Source: Xiphophorus maculatus (lineage: Eukaryota > Chordata > Actinopteri > Cyprinodontiformes > Poeciliidae). From it: a DNA stretch of 64,000 nt. The DNA lies in the NCBI RefSeq assembly GCF_002775205.1, contig NC_036456.1:18379463-18443462 (forward strand), in the 5' to 3' direction. This document shows positions 12,165 to 24,300 of the stretch, one piece after another. The translations under genes were made by a program, and so were the position numbers. Each line of letters starts with the position of its first letter. Positions within the stretch are counted from its first letter, which is position 1. The notes under the pieces are model-generated. The model saw nothing but the letters and a program-made list of their open reading frames with translations, was not told where the DNA came from and made no database searches.

Positions 12165-13521
12165 TTTATTCTCATAATATTGTGACTTTATTCTTGTTAT
12201 TGAAATTTAAAAAAAAAAATCTCATTATGGCCCTAATAGTACATTGTTTAATTTCAACTTCATTCACGTCATATTGACTTTATTCTTGTAATTTTAAGAA
12301 TAATGTTATTTTTTTTGTTAGTGTGGATCAAAATTTTTTATCATAGTATTTTGACTTTATTAACATATTAATATTACTTTATCCTCAGAATTTGTTTTTC
12401 TCAGTACTGTTCTAATTCTATTGAAAAAAAGTAAATTTTTATCCTAAGAAAAAACAATTGTAATTAATTCAGTTCACATATTAATTTGTTTCTGTTAATT
12501 TTATGTTGATTAAGACTGTCAGCTGATGTAAACTTCGAGTTCATTTGTTTTTGTTTATTTGTAAGGAATTAGAAAACTAATTTCAGGGAGCAATCCGATA
12601 TTCTGGGCCGAGGTAAACTGCACTGGATTATGGATTAAGCATGTAAAATAGCTGCCCGTTTATCACATCATTATAATTGTAACCGGACTGGGCAGCAGAC
12701 GGTCACTGAAATCTTCCACAAGAAGGATAAGCAACTGAAAAAAGAAATGATTCAACTTAAAAAAAAAATAGTTGAGCAAATTAAGTTTAAAACATATACA
12801 GTTTATTAAGTTGCCATGTTAAACGTAAATAAAATAAGTTTGACAAACTTAATTTGGTCAAATGTAGCAAATTAAGTAAATTTTTTTCTAAAGTTGGAGC
12901 TCCATTCTCTTTTTTTCAGTGTATTCACAGAGCACTATGTTCAGGTTTTAAGTGTAAAGTAAAGTTGAGTGGAAGGAAGAAGTGTAGTTTATAAAGGTAC
13001 ACAGGATTGAGAAGCAGACCCAGTTTAAATTCACAAAACATTTCACTTCATCAACTCTCCGATTTTGTTCAGCAGGTCTGGATAGATTTTTGCTTTTAAT
13101 TGATATGAAATCACATTTTCTTTAATTGTATAGGCAGATACAGATATTATGTTTATGAAATTGACTTACAGAATTTTACTGCGATTTAACTGCCCATGCT
13201 TTTATTTTGACGGCTCCAACCGGATGCACCCTCGCCCCACTCTGGCCGCCTTGACTGCTGAAAGGTGGCGCAAGACGAGAGAGAAAGGCTCCTCACTGCA
13301 GATGACGCTACGGCTTTGATTTATTTATTTATATGGCTCATTTATTTTAGGTGTGTGGCGTCAGGAGGATTTATTTATTTCATTCGGATCATTTTTGCGC
13401 CTTTCTGCTCATATTTTTTGCAGAAAATCTGCAGCATTCGTGCGATTTGGTTGTAAAATATCTCCTTCTGACCTCCAGCAGCGCTTTGACGTCCATCGGT
13501 GTATCTGTCTGACTCCCTTTC

Positions 13522-13584
13522 CCTCCTCCTCCTCCTCCTCCTCCTCCTCCTCCTCTTCCTCTTCCTCCTCCTCCTCCTCCTCCA
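13522..13584. repeat. (CCT)n microsatellite
   Basis: CCT triplets with two CTT interruptions. It gives poly-Ser or poly-Glu frames that are not genes. Confidence 0.95.
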
Positions 13585-16500
13585 GGAAAGGTTGTAAGTT
13601 GAGGATCAAGCTTCCTCCTATTGTTCCTCCCAATCAGACCATCCAGCGCTCAGGTACCCACAATCCCCTCATCTTCCTCCGATCAGGTCCTAATGTTTTA
13701 TTCCCTCTCTAAAAGAAAACAAACTTCGGATCGTCAGCTGAAATATTCAAACTGATTCAACATTATAATTTTTTTTATTTTTTGTCCCGATGATGGTGCA
13801 AGATAAACACCAAAGCGCACAATGACCAAATTTATTACGGTTGTTTATTCGTGTTGTTTCAGTTTTATTGATTAACTTCATTGAAATAATCACCAATATA
13901 TTGATATAATTTCACTACAACTGATTAAATGAGTCCAGGAAACATCTTTTTCTCCATTAAAATATTTTTTAGTGCGTTTTTAAGAAATGCGTACACTGTA
14001 AAATCTGTCACGTTACTTCAACTTTGAATATCTTTCTTGAAAAAAGCTTTCTTAAAAAAAGGTTGGGTTAAAAAACATTATTTTTTCAGCTGTAATGTTT
14101 TCATTGTTCAAATCTCTGTGCTGGTTTGATGGGTAAAGATTTGATTTAAGATTAAAAAAAATAAAGATTTGGTTTAGTCGTTAAAACTTGATCATTTATT
14201 TCATCTGAATTATAAAGTCGTGTGAACCTTTCATTTTTTTGACATAGATTTAGATTATTCAAGCTGTTTTATTTACACCAAACTACACAGACTAAGCATA
14301 ACATTATGACCGTCTGTCTAAATTGTGAGTAACCACCTGCTTGCGTTTAATATTTGTGGGTTTTTCTGTGGAAAATTCACATAAAATTTGCTTAGATACA
14401 GATTGTTTTTATACAGCTTATCTAAAATTTTCTAAATAAAATGCATATGCAATACTATTAGACTATTAGACTGAGATGGGCTCTTTTTACAGTTATATTT
14501 TTGTGATATTTTATCTGATTTCAAAAAAAGATTGAATCTTTTCAAAGATTCAGTACCTTACTTTTCTCTGTAAGGTACAAAGCAAAGTATCCATTTTTAT
14601 TAACCTTCTTTCTGGTTTCCTTCCTGGTTCTTGGCCTGTTTTTCCTTCCCTCTGTTCTTCAATCTGTCGTATTTAAACGCCTCTTCTCCGACTAGCTGAA
14701 TGAAGATGTTTGGACATTTCCACCATTTTGCTTTAAAGTTATTTTTCGGGTAAAATGGAGTCATCTACAGTTTAGATTTGCATGTTTTTGTTCTACAAAA
14801 TCCTAAAATTAAACTAATAAGAGAGAGCACACTTCAGGAAAAAAAACATGCATGAATTTGATTTAATTTAATTTAATGTTTTAATTACGGAGTTAAGTAG
14901 ATAGAAGTAGATAAAGATGCGTGCATTAAAGAAAAAGCTTTTATTTTGCATTGTTTTACACAAAAATACACTACCACAGCATAAATACATCTGATAAATA
15001 CACACATCTTAAAAACACACTAAATTGTTACTATAAATTCATATATTTCCTCTCTCCATCTATATATATATATGCCTAAACTCTATATTTTATGTTTAAT
15101 TACAGACAAAATCAACATGAATCATTAGAGAAATCTAAATCGTCATTTAAATAAAAGCACTGGCCTTTTCCTAGATGTAAGAAAAAGTAAATTAAAAGTT
15201 GAAATTAAGTGAAAAACAAAGTTAATGCAGCATTTTTATCCAAAGCATGATAATCGTTAAATTACTAAATGGTCCCTAAAAACCCTCTCATTCACCCAAA
15301 CTAAACTCATTCAGCATTTTTTGGCAACTTCTGGTTTGTAAGACAATCTTTAAAATAAAATTAATGACATATAAATCAGAAGAGCATAAATGGAAAAATA
15401 ACATTCCTCCAACATGGCTGTTTTATCTAGAGTATGAATGTTTTCCTCTCCAATCCTCAGAAGATCTAACATTAAATTCATAACCTGTTTGACTTTGGTT
15501 GAGTTGATGCAAAAAAAAATGCATAAAATGTGTAGAAATGTAATTTTTTTTAGAGACGTTTCTCCTTCAAGAGCTTTTTTGAGCTAAACTGAACAATCTG
15601 TGTTGCTTCTTTTATTCCCTCATGTTGAAATCCCTTCAGATTTTTATGTTTTATTATTTTCCACAAGGTACATTTGTTTTTATGTGTAATAATGGATGGG
15701 AAAATCAACTTTCTGATGACTTTATAATTAGTTTCCAAAGTAAAAATAGATCAGAATCATGATCATTTCCGCTACGTTTGAAGGGAGCTGACACCAAGAT
15801 CATTAATAAAAGAAAATGGAGAATACAAGTTATATAAATTATTTCTCCTGCAGTGTGCAACAGAGCATTTTTGTGTCCAGATTAAGCAATTTATTTACAT
15901 AGTTTTTTTAATTACCTGAAACTACCAAACCTCTCAAAATTCAATTTGAATATTTAAGAGAGGAAAGAAAAACCTTTGTGTTTAAAAAAAATCTAGTTGA
16001 ACTGCTAAAACAGACATTCAAGAGGTTATAAATCAGAATATTATTTGATATTTGAGGACTGAAGCTGATAAATGTTGGTTTCTCTTTAAAAGGTCACACT
16101 TTGTGTCCTTGGCCCACAGGTGGAGCCGTTTACTCTGTTTTCTACTTTCTAAAACATAAAACTTTTGCTGATGTTCTAAAGTTACTATTATTATTATTAT
16201 TGCCTCCTCAGAAAAACCCGGTGATAAAATCCACTTTTTGTGGCCAAAACTGGCATTCAAAAAGATAAATATTCAGAAAATAATAAATATTTGTTATGTA
16301 TGCTGGCGACTGGCAGTTAATCTCATACTTATGCAAAATTTGGAAAAACATGTTGATGCAAAACGTGTTTTATGACCTGAGACATGATTAAACAAACGTC
16401 CTGGTGGGATTGCTGCGTGTTCGGTGTTGCATGTCAGCTCAGCGCGGCGCCCCGCGTGTGTCGGCTGCTGCAGCGAGTCATGAGTCAGACCAGCCTGAAG

Positions 16501-17002
16501 GTTTCTGCACCGCCACATTTACATCTGGTACCTGCTTCAGCCCACAGCAGCACAGACAAAACGACTGAAACCAGATTAGTTCAGATCGCACTGCAGAAAT
16601 AAAACACACTGTAGTGTTTGAGGAACTGGATTTTGCAGTGTAGAAATAAGAAAGCAGCAGACAGAGAAGACAAATCCCACGGATACAAAAACAAGTTGAC
16701 AAAATATGCAGCCACAGCTGCCTGGTTCAGTTTGGGAGCTTCTGACGCAAATAGTACTACAGATTACATTTCCATGAAGTGCAGCCTCTGCCGGCTTGGA
16801 CTCAAAAGGTTACAGAACCAGCAGTTTCTTTTTAAACTAAGAAACAGCTGACGACCAGGACCGATTTATCTGTAGTTCTTAGAAACAGAGTGACTCAGTT
16901 CAGTTGATGTTGCAGAGTTTGAGTCCTGGCGTAAGCGGCAGATTTCAGGGGCCATCAGTTCAGTCCGCTGCCGCTAAAAAGAAAATCCGGTTTAAGAAAT
17001 AT

Positions 17003-17290
17003 TAGGGCTGAAACGATTAATCGATTACTGAAATAATTGTTAACTGGAGTAAAGAGACTCAAAAAAGAGACTTTTTGATGAAAGAACGACACAGAGCAGT
17101 GAATAAACCAAAGCTTTACAAAAATACATACATTTTGCACTTAAGATAAAAAATCTGTCTGTAAATATGTTCTACCCAGAACTCCTCAATTAACATAATT
17201 TTAGCTCCATTTAATTTTCAGAATGTGCCAACTTTTTTATCTGATTAATCGATTAATCGTCAGAATAAGCGGTAGATTAATCGATTGTTA
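17003..17290. mobile_element. Family D DNA-transposon-like repeat
   Basis: The left end GGGCTGAAACGATTAATCGA and a right end rich in GATTAATCGATT are inverted. Another copy starts at 33,085. No coding capacity. Confidence 0.65.
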
Positions 17291-18352
17291 GGAGAATTAT
17301 CTGAGAAAATTAACTGAACCTCTGAGATCGCAAAAGGCGCCAAGCAAATCTGGTGTTTGGCGTATTTTTCTTCTCTAGATTTTGGGAAAACTAGACAGAA
17401 ATAAAACTCTTTGTTTTGATTTTATTATGTGCAAAACTTTCTCAAACCATACTGTGTTTATAGATTCCTTCCAATAAGTTTTGAAATCTCTTAAATGGAT
17501 CCTGATGAGTCGTTTTTCTTGCTTTCTGAAGGTCTCTGACCAATGGAGTACTCTCTGCTAAAACGGAGGACAAATGAAGAAGTTTTGCTCAAAACAGAAC
17601 AGGAACAAAATCAGGCAAAGGCCTGACACAGGAGCTGATCGATGCATCATCCTTCTTTTGTTAAGTTGATTCATTCTTTGAAAGCTGCAGCTTCACTCAT
17701 TTATTGCCAGCCAACATTTTCAGATACAGACGTATTTCTTGGCAGCCTTGGAAAATGTGTGAAATATTTAAAGTAACTTGATCTTTTATCGGATCAATAA
17801 TACAAGTACAATACCAGGAAAGAGCTTTTTCTGCTCTATCCAGGGGCGGTTCTTACATAAATGGGGCCCTGGGTGATATGTTCCCTCTGCAGCCCCCCCA
17901 AGAAGGACTTTAGCAAACTTTATTCCTATTTACATTTGTGATGGTAGAGCAGAAAAGTGCTTTTTCTGGCATTACTGTAACTGAATATCTAAGTAGAAAA
18001 TTATACTGCTGAAATAAAAATGATTTTTATTTTAAGGTTGTTTACTATTATTGACATCCCTGGTAAAAATGACTAGAAAATGATCTTATTGTTGGGATTA
18101 TATGACGACTCCAAGCTATAAAAACCTAATAGGGTTTGATGCAAAACAACTTTAAGCGATAAGCTCCCATTTCTTCTGAATTGTAACTTGTAGGTTAATT
18201 TTGTGTTATTTAAAGTTAACTAAGATGTTTGCACTAGAAAGTGCGCCAAAAATACATAGTGAGATTTTTTGTTTTTGCAGTGTGAGACGTTGGTTGTGTC
18301 TTACAGTTGGACTTCTCTCAATGTAATAAAAATAAACAGCTGTTCTGTGATG

Positions 18353-21300
18353 CTACTGGTTACCGAAGCCACTCAGGATCCACTCGTTGACCTCCAGCAG
18401 CTCAGAGAGAGACATGTCTTTAGAGGCGGCCGGTGCTGGTGCAGGACAGCTGGTCTGACAGTGATTCAGAGGGCTGGGCACGGTGAGCAGGGACAGCAGA
18501 GACTCGGGAGCCGGAGAAACATGTTGATCGTAACCTTCGATGGAGGCTAGAGGAGCAGCAGGAGGAGAGGTCACTAAGGTCGCAGCATTGCTTCCACTGA
18601 ACCTGCAGGGAGGAAACTGAGGCAGATTCCTGGGACTGCTTGGTTTCGGTAAAGCTGTGTTTTGGACCTCTGAGGAGGAAAGCACTGCCGGTGGAGCTGC
18701 AAAGGAAGAACTGAGGGTTCTTAAAAATGAATCGTCTGTAAAGGAACTGCTTTGAGATGCTGAGGCGGTTGTGTTAGCGTTGTTGGTCAGTAGCTGAGCT
18801 GCTGTGGAGGGAACGAAGCTGGGAGGCGGTTCACAAAACAAAGAATGAAGAGCTGGATGTGTGAAGAAAGAGGCAGAATAGGAAGACGTGGATGAGGACG
18901 AGGTAACGAGGAGTTTAGCCGACGAGGCTGCTGCTGCTGCTGCTGCTGCTGCTGGAGAGGAAGATGAAGACGGGAGGCGAGTCTTTTCAGGGTCACTGAA
19001 GGCTTTTAAACCCACGCTTAAGGTGCTTAAGGAGGACGAGTCCTGCAGAGGACCGGAGCTGGTTTTGAGATCTGCTGGGGACGAAGCGGCGTCCTTTAGG
19101 CGGCAGTGAGGTTTGTGGCGTTCAAGCGCCGTCTCATAGAGGCGAAGTTCTTTCTTCAGCTTTGCAATTTCCTTCTGCAGAGCTGAACTTGATTGCTCAA
19201 GACTCTGCAGCTCCTGAAGAAACCAGAGGAAAGAAGATGAGTGATGGGGTTTCTTTATTAAAGAACAGGTCTTTGAACAGGTTAGGATAGGTCTATGGTT
19301 TATACAAAACAAGTTCATAAAATTTTTTTAACCAAAATTACTCTTAGATAATGAAGTTTTAGTCTGCTCAGTTCTGCCTTTCATAAAGATATGTTTAAGG
19401 GCCTCTGTCACTTTAAATCCACATAAGCTGCTGCTGGTCACAACAGTAAGTCAACTAGGGGCAGGCATTTATTGTATCATTCATTATTTATTGTGTAAAA
19501 TTACTTCAATAATTTTCATTTATTGTTTTGATAAATTCCAACTTATTTTTAAAAAAAACTGTCCATATTGTCAGGATTGTTCTGTTGTTTTGTTTTTGTT
19601 TTTTCCATTTTCTCCAATGTTCAATATGAGTATGAATAAATATCAATAAATTTGAAAGTATGATTGTGCACAACCAACCAGAATGCAGCCAGTGGTTTCT
19701 GGATGGTAAGTAAACAAAACACTTGTCTTTTCCAGCAGCCATTGTGCAGCGCAAACAGGGGTAAAACCAGCTGACCAAATGTGCCGGAACTCAGCTTGGG
19801 TTGCTAGGTAACAGGTTAGAGCTAAATTTTGGTTGCTAGGTAACCTGCTGATTTGTGACGTTACATTCCGGAGGAAACAGAACCATAAAACATTAACTTA
19901 TTGCCAAAAACTAACCAGGTGTTTTTTAAAGTGTTTGGTCCGTTTCTAGAAGCAGCTGAGACACGAATTAAGGTATAAAAACGCACAAAATGTGAAGGTC
20001 CCCTTTGTTAAAGCAAAGAGAAGCCCTCATCAGCCATAAAAACCCAACAGTAACACAAAGCATCCCACCCACATACGATAACGCCAGGCCTGGCGGCTGC
20101 TGTAATTAGATAGCAGAGACTCTGAGGCTTTGAGAAAGCTGCAGCAGAAAGCATGAAAGTCACCGAGACGATGATGCCCGGTTCACACCACAGCCCCCAA
20201 GGAGAAGTGAAATATGGCCGTTAATAGACGGCTCAGTGAGCTCAGCATGAAACGAGTGAGTGGATGATCAAACAAGGACGGCGATCCCCTGCTGATCGGT
20301 GCTGGACTCAAGAGTTTAATTAGAAAATAAGCTGCTGTTATAAAGGACATAACTGCAGCTATAAAGTTCGTCAGTGACATAACAGAAGCAGCTCTTCCTG
20401 TCTGTGTTTTCAAAGCCTTTGATGATGTTAATCGCTGGATTTTAAGTGAAGTTCTTAGTAAATAAGCAGAATGATTTGCATCCTGTAGCTAGAACTAAAG
20501 TAATTAGGTCCATAAAGGGGATCCACAAGGTTTAGTTCTTGATCCATTGTTGTTTTCTTTCTATATACAATTGGTTGGTGCAAAGTTTCCCCCAGAAAAC
20601 TTGCCAAGCCCGATGGTTGGGCACTAGGGCAGTCATTCATCCAGCGGCACGTCGTGTTTTTGAGTTAAAAAATGTTTAAAGTTGACAGAAAATTTGAAAA
20701 TATCACTTGATAATCATGTGTTATTGAAAGATTGGAAGATTAATACCTGAACACCAACTATAATGTCTTAAAAAATGCAAACATTTTGAAAAGACTTAAA
20801 TGAATAAGCAATGCTAAGCCTGGTGGGGGCACAAGTAAAGCCTGGTGGCCCGCCAGGCTTGCACTGGGGGAAACTCTGGGTTGTTAACAGAAATAGGATT
20901 TCACTTGATATGTTAAAGATGAATTCCTGCAGTTTAAAGCAAACATCAGAATGGGGTAAAAACGTCGATTTAAGTTTAAGTGACTTTGATTGTTGGTATC
21001 AGTCAGGCTGGTCTGAGTATTTAAGAAACTTCTGACCTACTGGGGGTTTTACACACAGCCATGTAAATTAGCACTTTCAATTTATCAGGAAAAATTTAAT
21101 TACAGGAAGTAACTGCGCTAAATATTTTCAAAATTAGCAAAACTGCAAAATGAAAAGTTAGCTCTGCTATTAGCGCATTAGCAGATTAGCGGAAGCGTGT
21201 GTGTATGTAAAGGAAGAGTGAGTAGCGTGATCTACGTGCTCGCCCTCTCAGGACGTGTTCAGATACTAAGCAGTCATTTCCTTCTTTCTTATTATCTGTT

Positions 21301-24300
21301 TTCACGTGGAAACAAGGAAACTTTTGTTCAATACACAGTTTCTACAGGGAGCCACGTATTAAACCCTGTGGAACTCCCTAAAGGATTTGCAACAAATCAG
21401 AGATAGAATGATGATGGTTGTGTTTGAACTATGTTGCAGCAACATTAGCCAACTCTCCCTAATAGAAAAATATGTTATTAAACTTCCTATTTCTATAGTC
21501 AACTTAAACCTCAAACTTTGTACTTGAACGTTGCTTAAAATAACAAAGTGTCCCTCAAATAAAGCTGCACTAAGGATCTTCTTTCTCTCCAGATAGTGTA
21601 GTTGGGCACTGAATCGCTGACACAACGCTGTGCTTTTAATTTTTTTCTTTAAATCAAGCAGCTTGCGGTCTCCGTGCTTCTTCAAAATGTGGTTAAACGC
21701 CACACTGAAAGCAGAAGTGAAAGAGATGAAAGACAGAAAACAAAAGTCAGGACTTACTACACATGACAGAGACACACCCATTCATAAAACCCCAGCGATT
21801 ACAGTACAGCTCATCCAACCGTCTCCAACAGACGCAGCTTTCACACAGGCCAAGAAACACCTCAGGTGTTAAAGGTTTCACTTTCTCGTTTACAGACAGA
21901 TGTTGGTCTGAAATATACGTGACAGGCTAATAAACATTTTTTTTTTTTTTTTTTGCCAGTTGTTTGTTGATTCTTGCGTTGTGTGTGAATTGTGAGACAG
22001 TTATTTTTTGTTTTTGGGCATGTGCACCGACTGATGGCACCCTTTGAATTTCGTTGTCTTTGTGACAATGACAATAAAGATTTATCTTATCTTATCTTAT
22101 CTTATTGGGATTTAAACTTTGGCCTTGTTCTCTCTTTTAAATAAATCAAATTATTGCCTTTACCATAGAAATTTTTATTCTTTTGGCCTATTTGTCTTGG
22201 AACCTTGAATTCACCTTTAGCTTTGTATCAATTTACTGTGCAAAAATCTTGAGTCATAACTAATTTGTCCAGACATTTTACAGATCTGTTTAACGTTTTT
22301 GTTTTGGTTCAGTCCAGCACTTTACCAGTTTAAGCAGAGTGTTTGGCTTTGTTTTGTTTTTTGGGGGGAGGTTTTGCATTTATTAGACTCCTTAATTTAC
22401 CATCAGTGGCCACTGGGAAAAAAAAAAGAATTCTGACTTTCTCAGAATTCTGACAAAAAAGTCAGAATTCTGACTTTAATCTTAGAATTCTGAAATTAAA
22501 GTCAGAATTCTAAAAAAGAGTCAGAATTCCAAAAAATAAAGCCAGAATTCTGAAATAAATCAGAATTCTAAAAAAAGAGTCAGAATTCCAAAAATTAAAG
22601 CCAGAATTCTAAAGTGGGAATTTTGACATTTTCTGAAAAGATCTGAATTCCAAAATTAAAGTCAGAATTTTGAGAAAAAAGTTCGAATTCTTAGATATTT
22701 ATGCCATTTATTGTGTTTTTGTCAGTAAGAGGGACAAAGAACAAAAGAATAAAATAAATTTTTTTAAAAACCTGCTATATTTCATAGTTGAATATATTTA
22801 GAGCCAAAGAGCCACTTGTGGCTCCGGAGCTGCAGGTTTCAGACCCCTGAGATGAAAACTGTGATCCTACCTCAAAACACCCGAAGCTAAAATTTAAATT
22901 TTAATTCCTTATTGTTTTCAGTGACTCATCTCTGAAAACAGATAGTAATGATTAGAAGGAGTGGAGTTTTTTTGTCTACCTTTTTCCGGCTGCAGTTCTG
23001 GTAGTGGCAGAACCTGTTCTAAGGTGTTTGCTGGGATTTCCCCTCGTCTTTGATATTACACATTTCAAAAGGCCATTTAACAGAGGCATCATTTACTGAA
23101 TTTCTGACGTGTTTTGGCTCAAAGTGCAACACAAACACAGTACCATACCACAGCATTCCTCTCCACACCGTCTTTAGAAAGGTTTTCTTTTGTTTACAAC
23201 AGTTTAACTGCAATTCATTTTAAATATAGTCAGTTTAACAGAAATACATTAAGTTCATTTCAATGTATTTTGATTTAATTTAATGTATTGTATTTTAGTT
23301 TAGTTCACCTCAGTTCAAATCAGTTCAGCTTCATTTAATATCTTTTTCAGAGATCCTTTTGAAAAAATTAGATTATTTGAAAAAAAAAAAGTTCAGTTGC
23401 TTATGGTGGTGCAGATTTTTATGCCATTTATTGTGTTTTTGTCAGGAAGAGGGACAAATAACAAAAGAATTAAATAAAAAATATATAAATAACTGCAATA
23501 TTTCATAGTTTAATATATTTAGAGCCAAAGAGCCACTTGTGGTTCCAGAGATGAAAACTGTGATCCTCAATACAACCGAAGCTAAAATTTAATTTTTAAT
23601 TCCTTATTGAAATAAAAATGTCAAGATAAAACATAAAATTTATCCAAGGGACCAATAAATCAAATTCAAATTCCAGTTTTATAGGTGCACAGGTCCCTGC
23701 TGACCCCCATCTAGGACCGCCCATGTCCCCAAATAGTAGTGTTTCTAAAAACTATTTTATGGTAAATCATATTACTGTTATTGGATCTAATGAAAGGACA
23801 TTAACTCCAGTCCCTCTGGTAACAGATCCACTAAAACTGGTCATTTATGCTCCCATTTTTAAAGGCAGTGTCCCACGTTTTGGTTTATTTTGTCTGCTTT
23901 CCAGTAGTTTGTCCCCATAAACAGGTTGTGTCCAACTGGGTGTTTGGAAAACCATTAATCAGTGATCTAAGCTGGATAGCCTGTTAATATTTTTTAGAAT
24001 TAACCTTTAAAGTGTGATAGGATAAATGTTTGCCAGAGAATTTTAATTTTTAAAAAATGTAAAAGTTTTTTTCTTTCAACAAATATATATATACATGTAT
24101 TTTATTTTATTTTTTTAAAACATCAACAAGGTTTCCCCCAATTATTTTGCATCATATTTGATATATTCAGCTTTTGTGCTCATGTATTTATTCTAAACAG
24201 ATTTTTTTTTTTTAATGTTTTTGCACTTTTTATGACGGACGTGTGAAATACACCTAGAAAAATATTTACTTGAAATAGCAAAGTGCTAATCTAAAGGTTA

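Larger units (their letters stand above)
12001..18352. other. Intergenic region between ppp2r5b and batf2
   Basis: No gene recognised. It contains hairpins at 12127-12164 and 14533-14578, the CCT tract, a family D element at about 17,003 and otherwise AT-rich sequence. The batf2 3'UTR should occupy its right end; AATAAA signals on the minus strand near 17,925 and 18,025 are candidates for its end. Confidence 0.55.

Noticed and set aside
13353-13712. Frame with poly-Ser (or poly-Glu on the other strand)
   Set aside because: It is the CCT microsatellite; no splice sites or homology.
18787-19109. Poly-Gln and poly-Ala frames overlapping batf2 exon 3
   Set aside because: They are shadow frames of the batf2 coding CAG tract.
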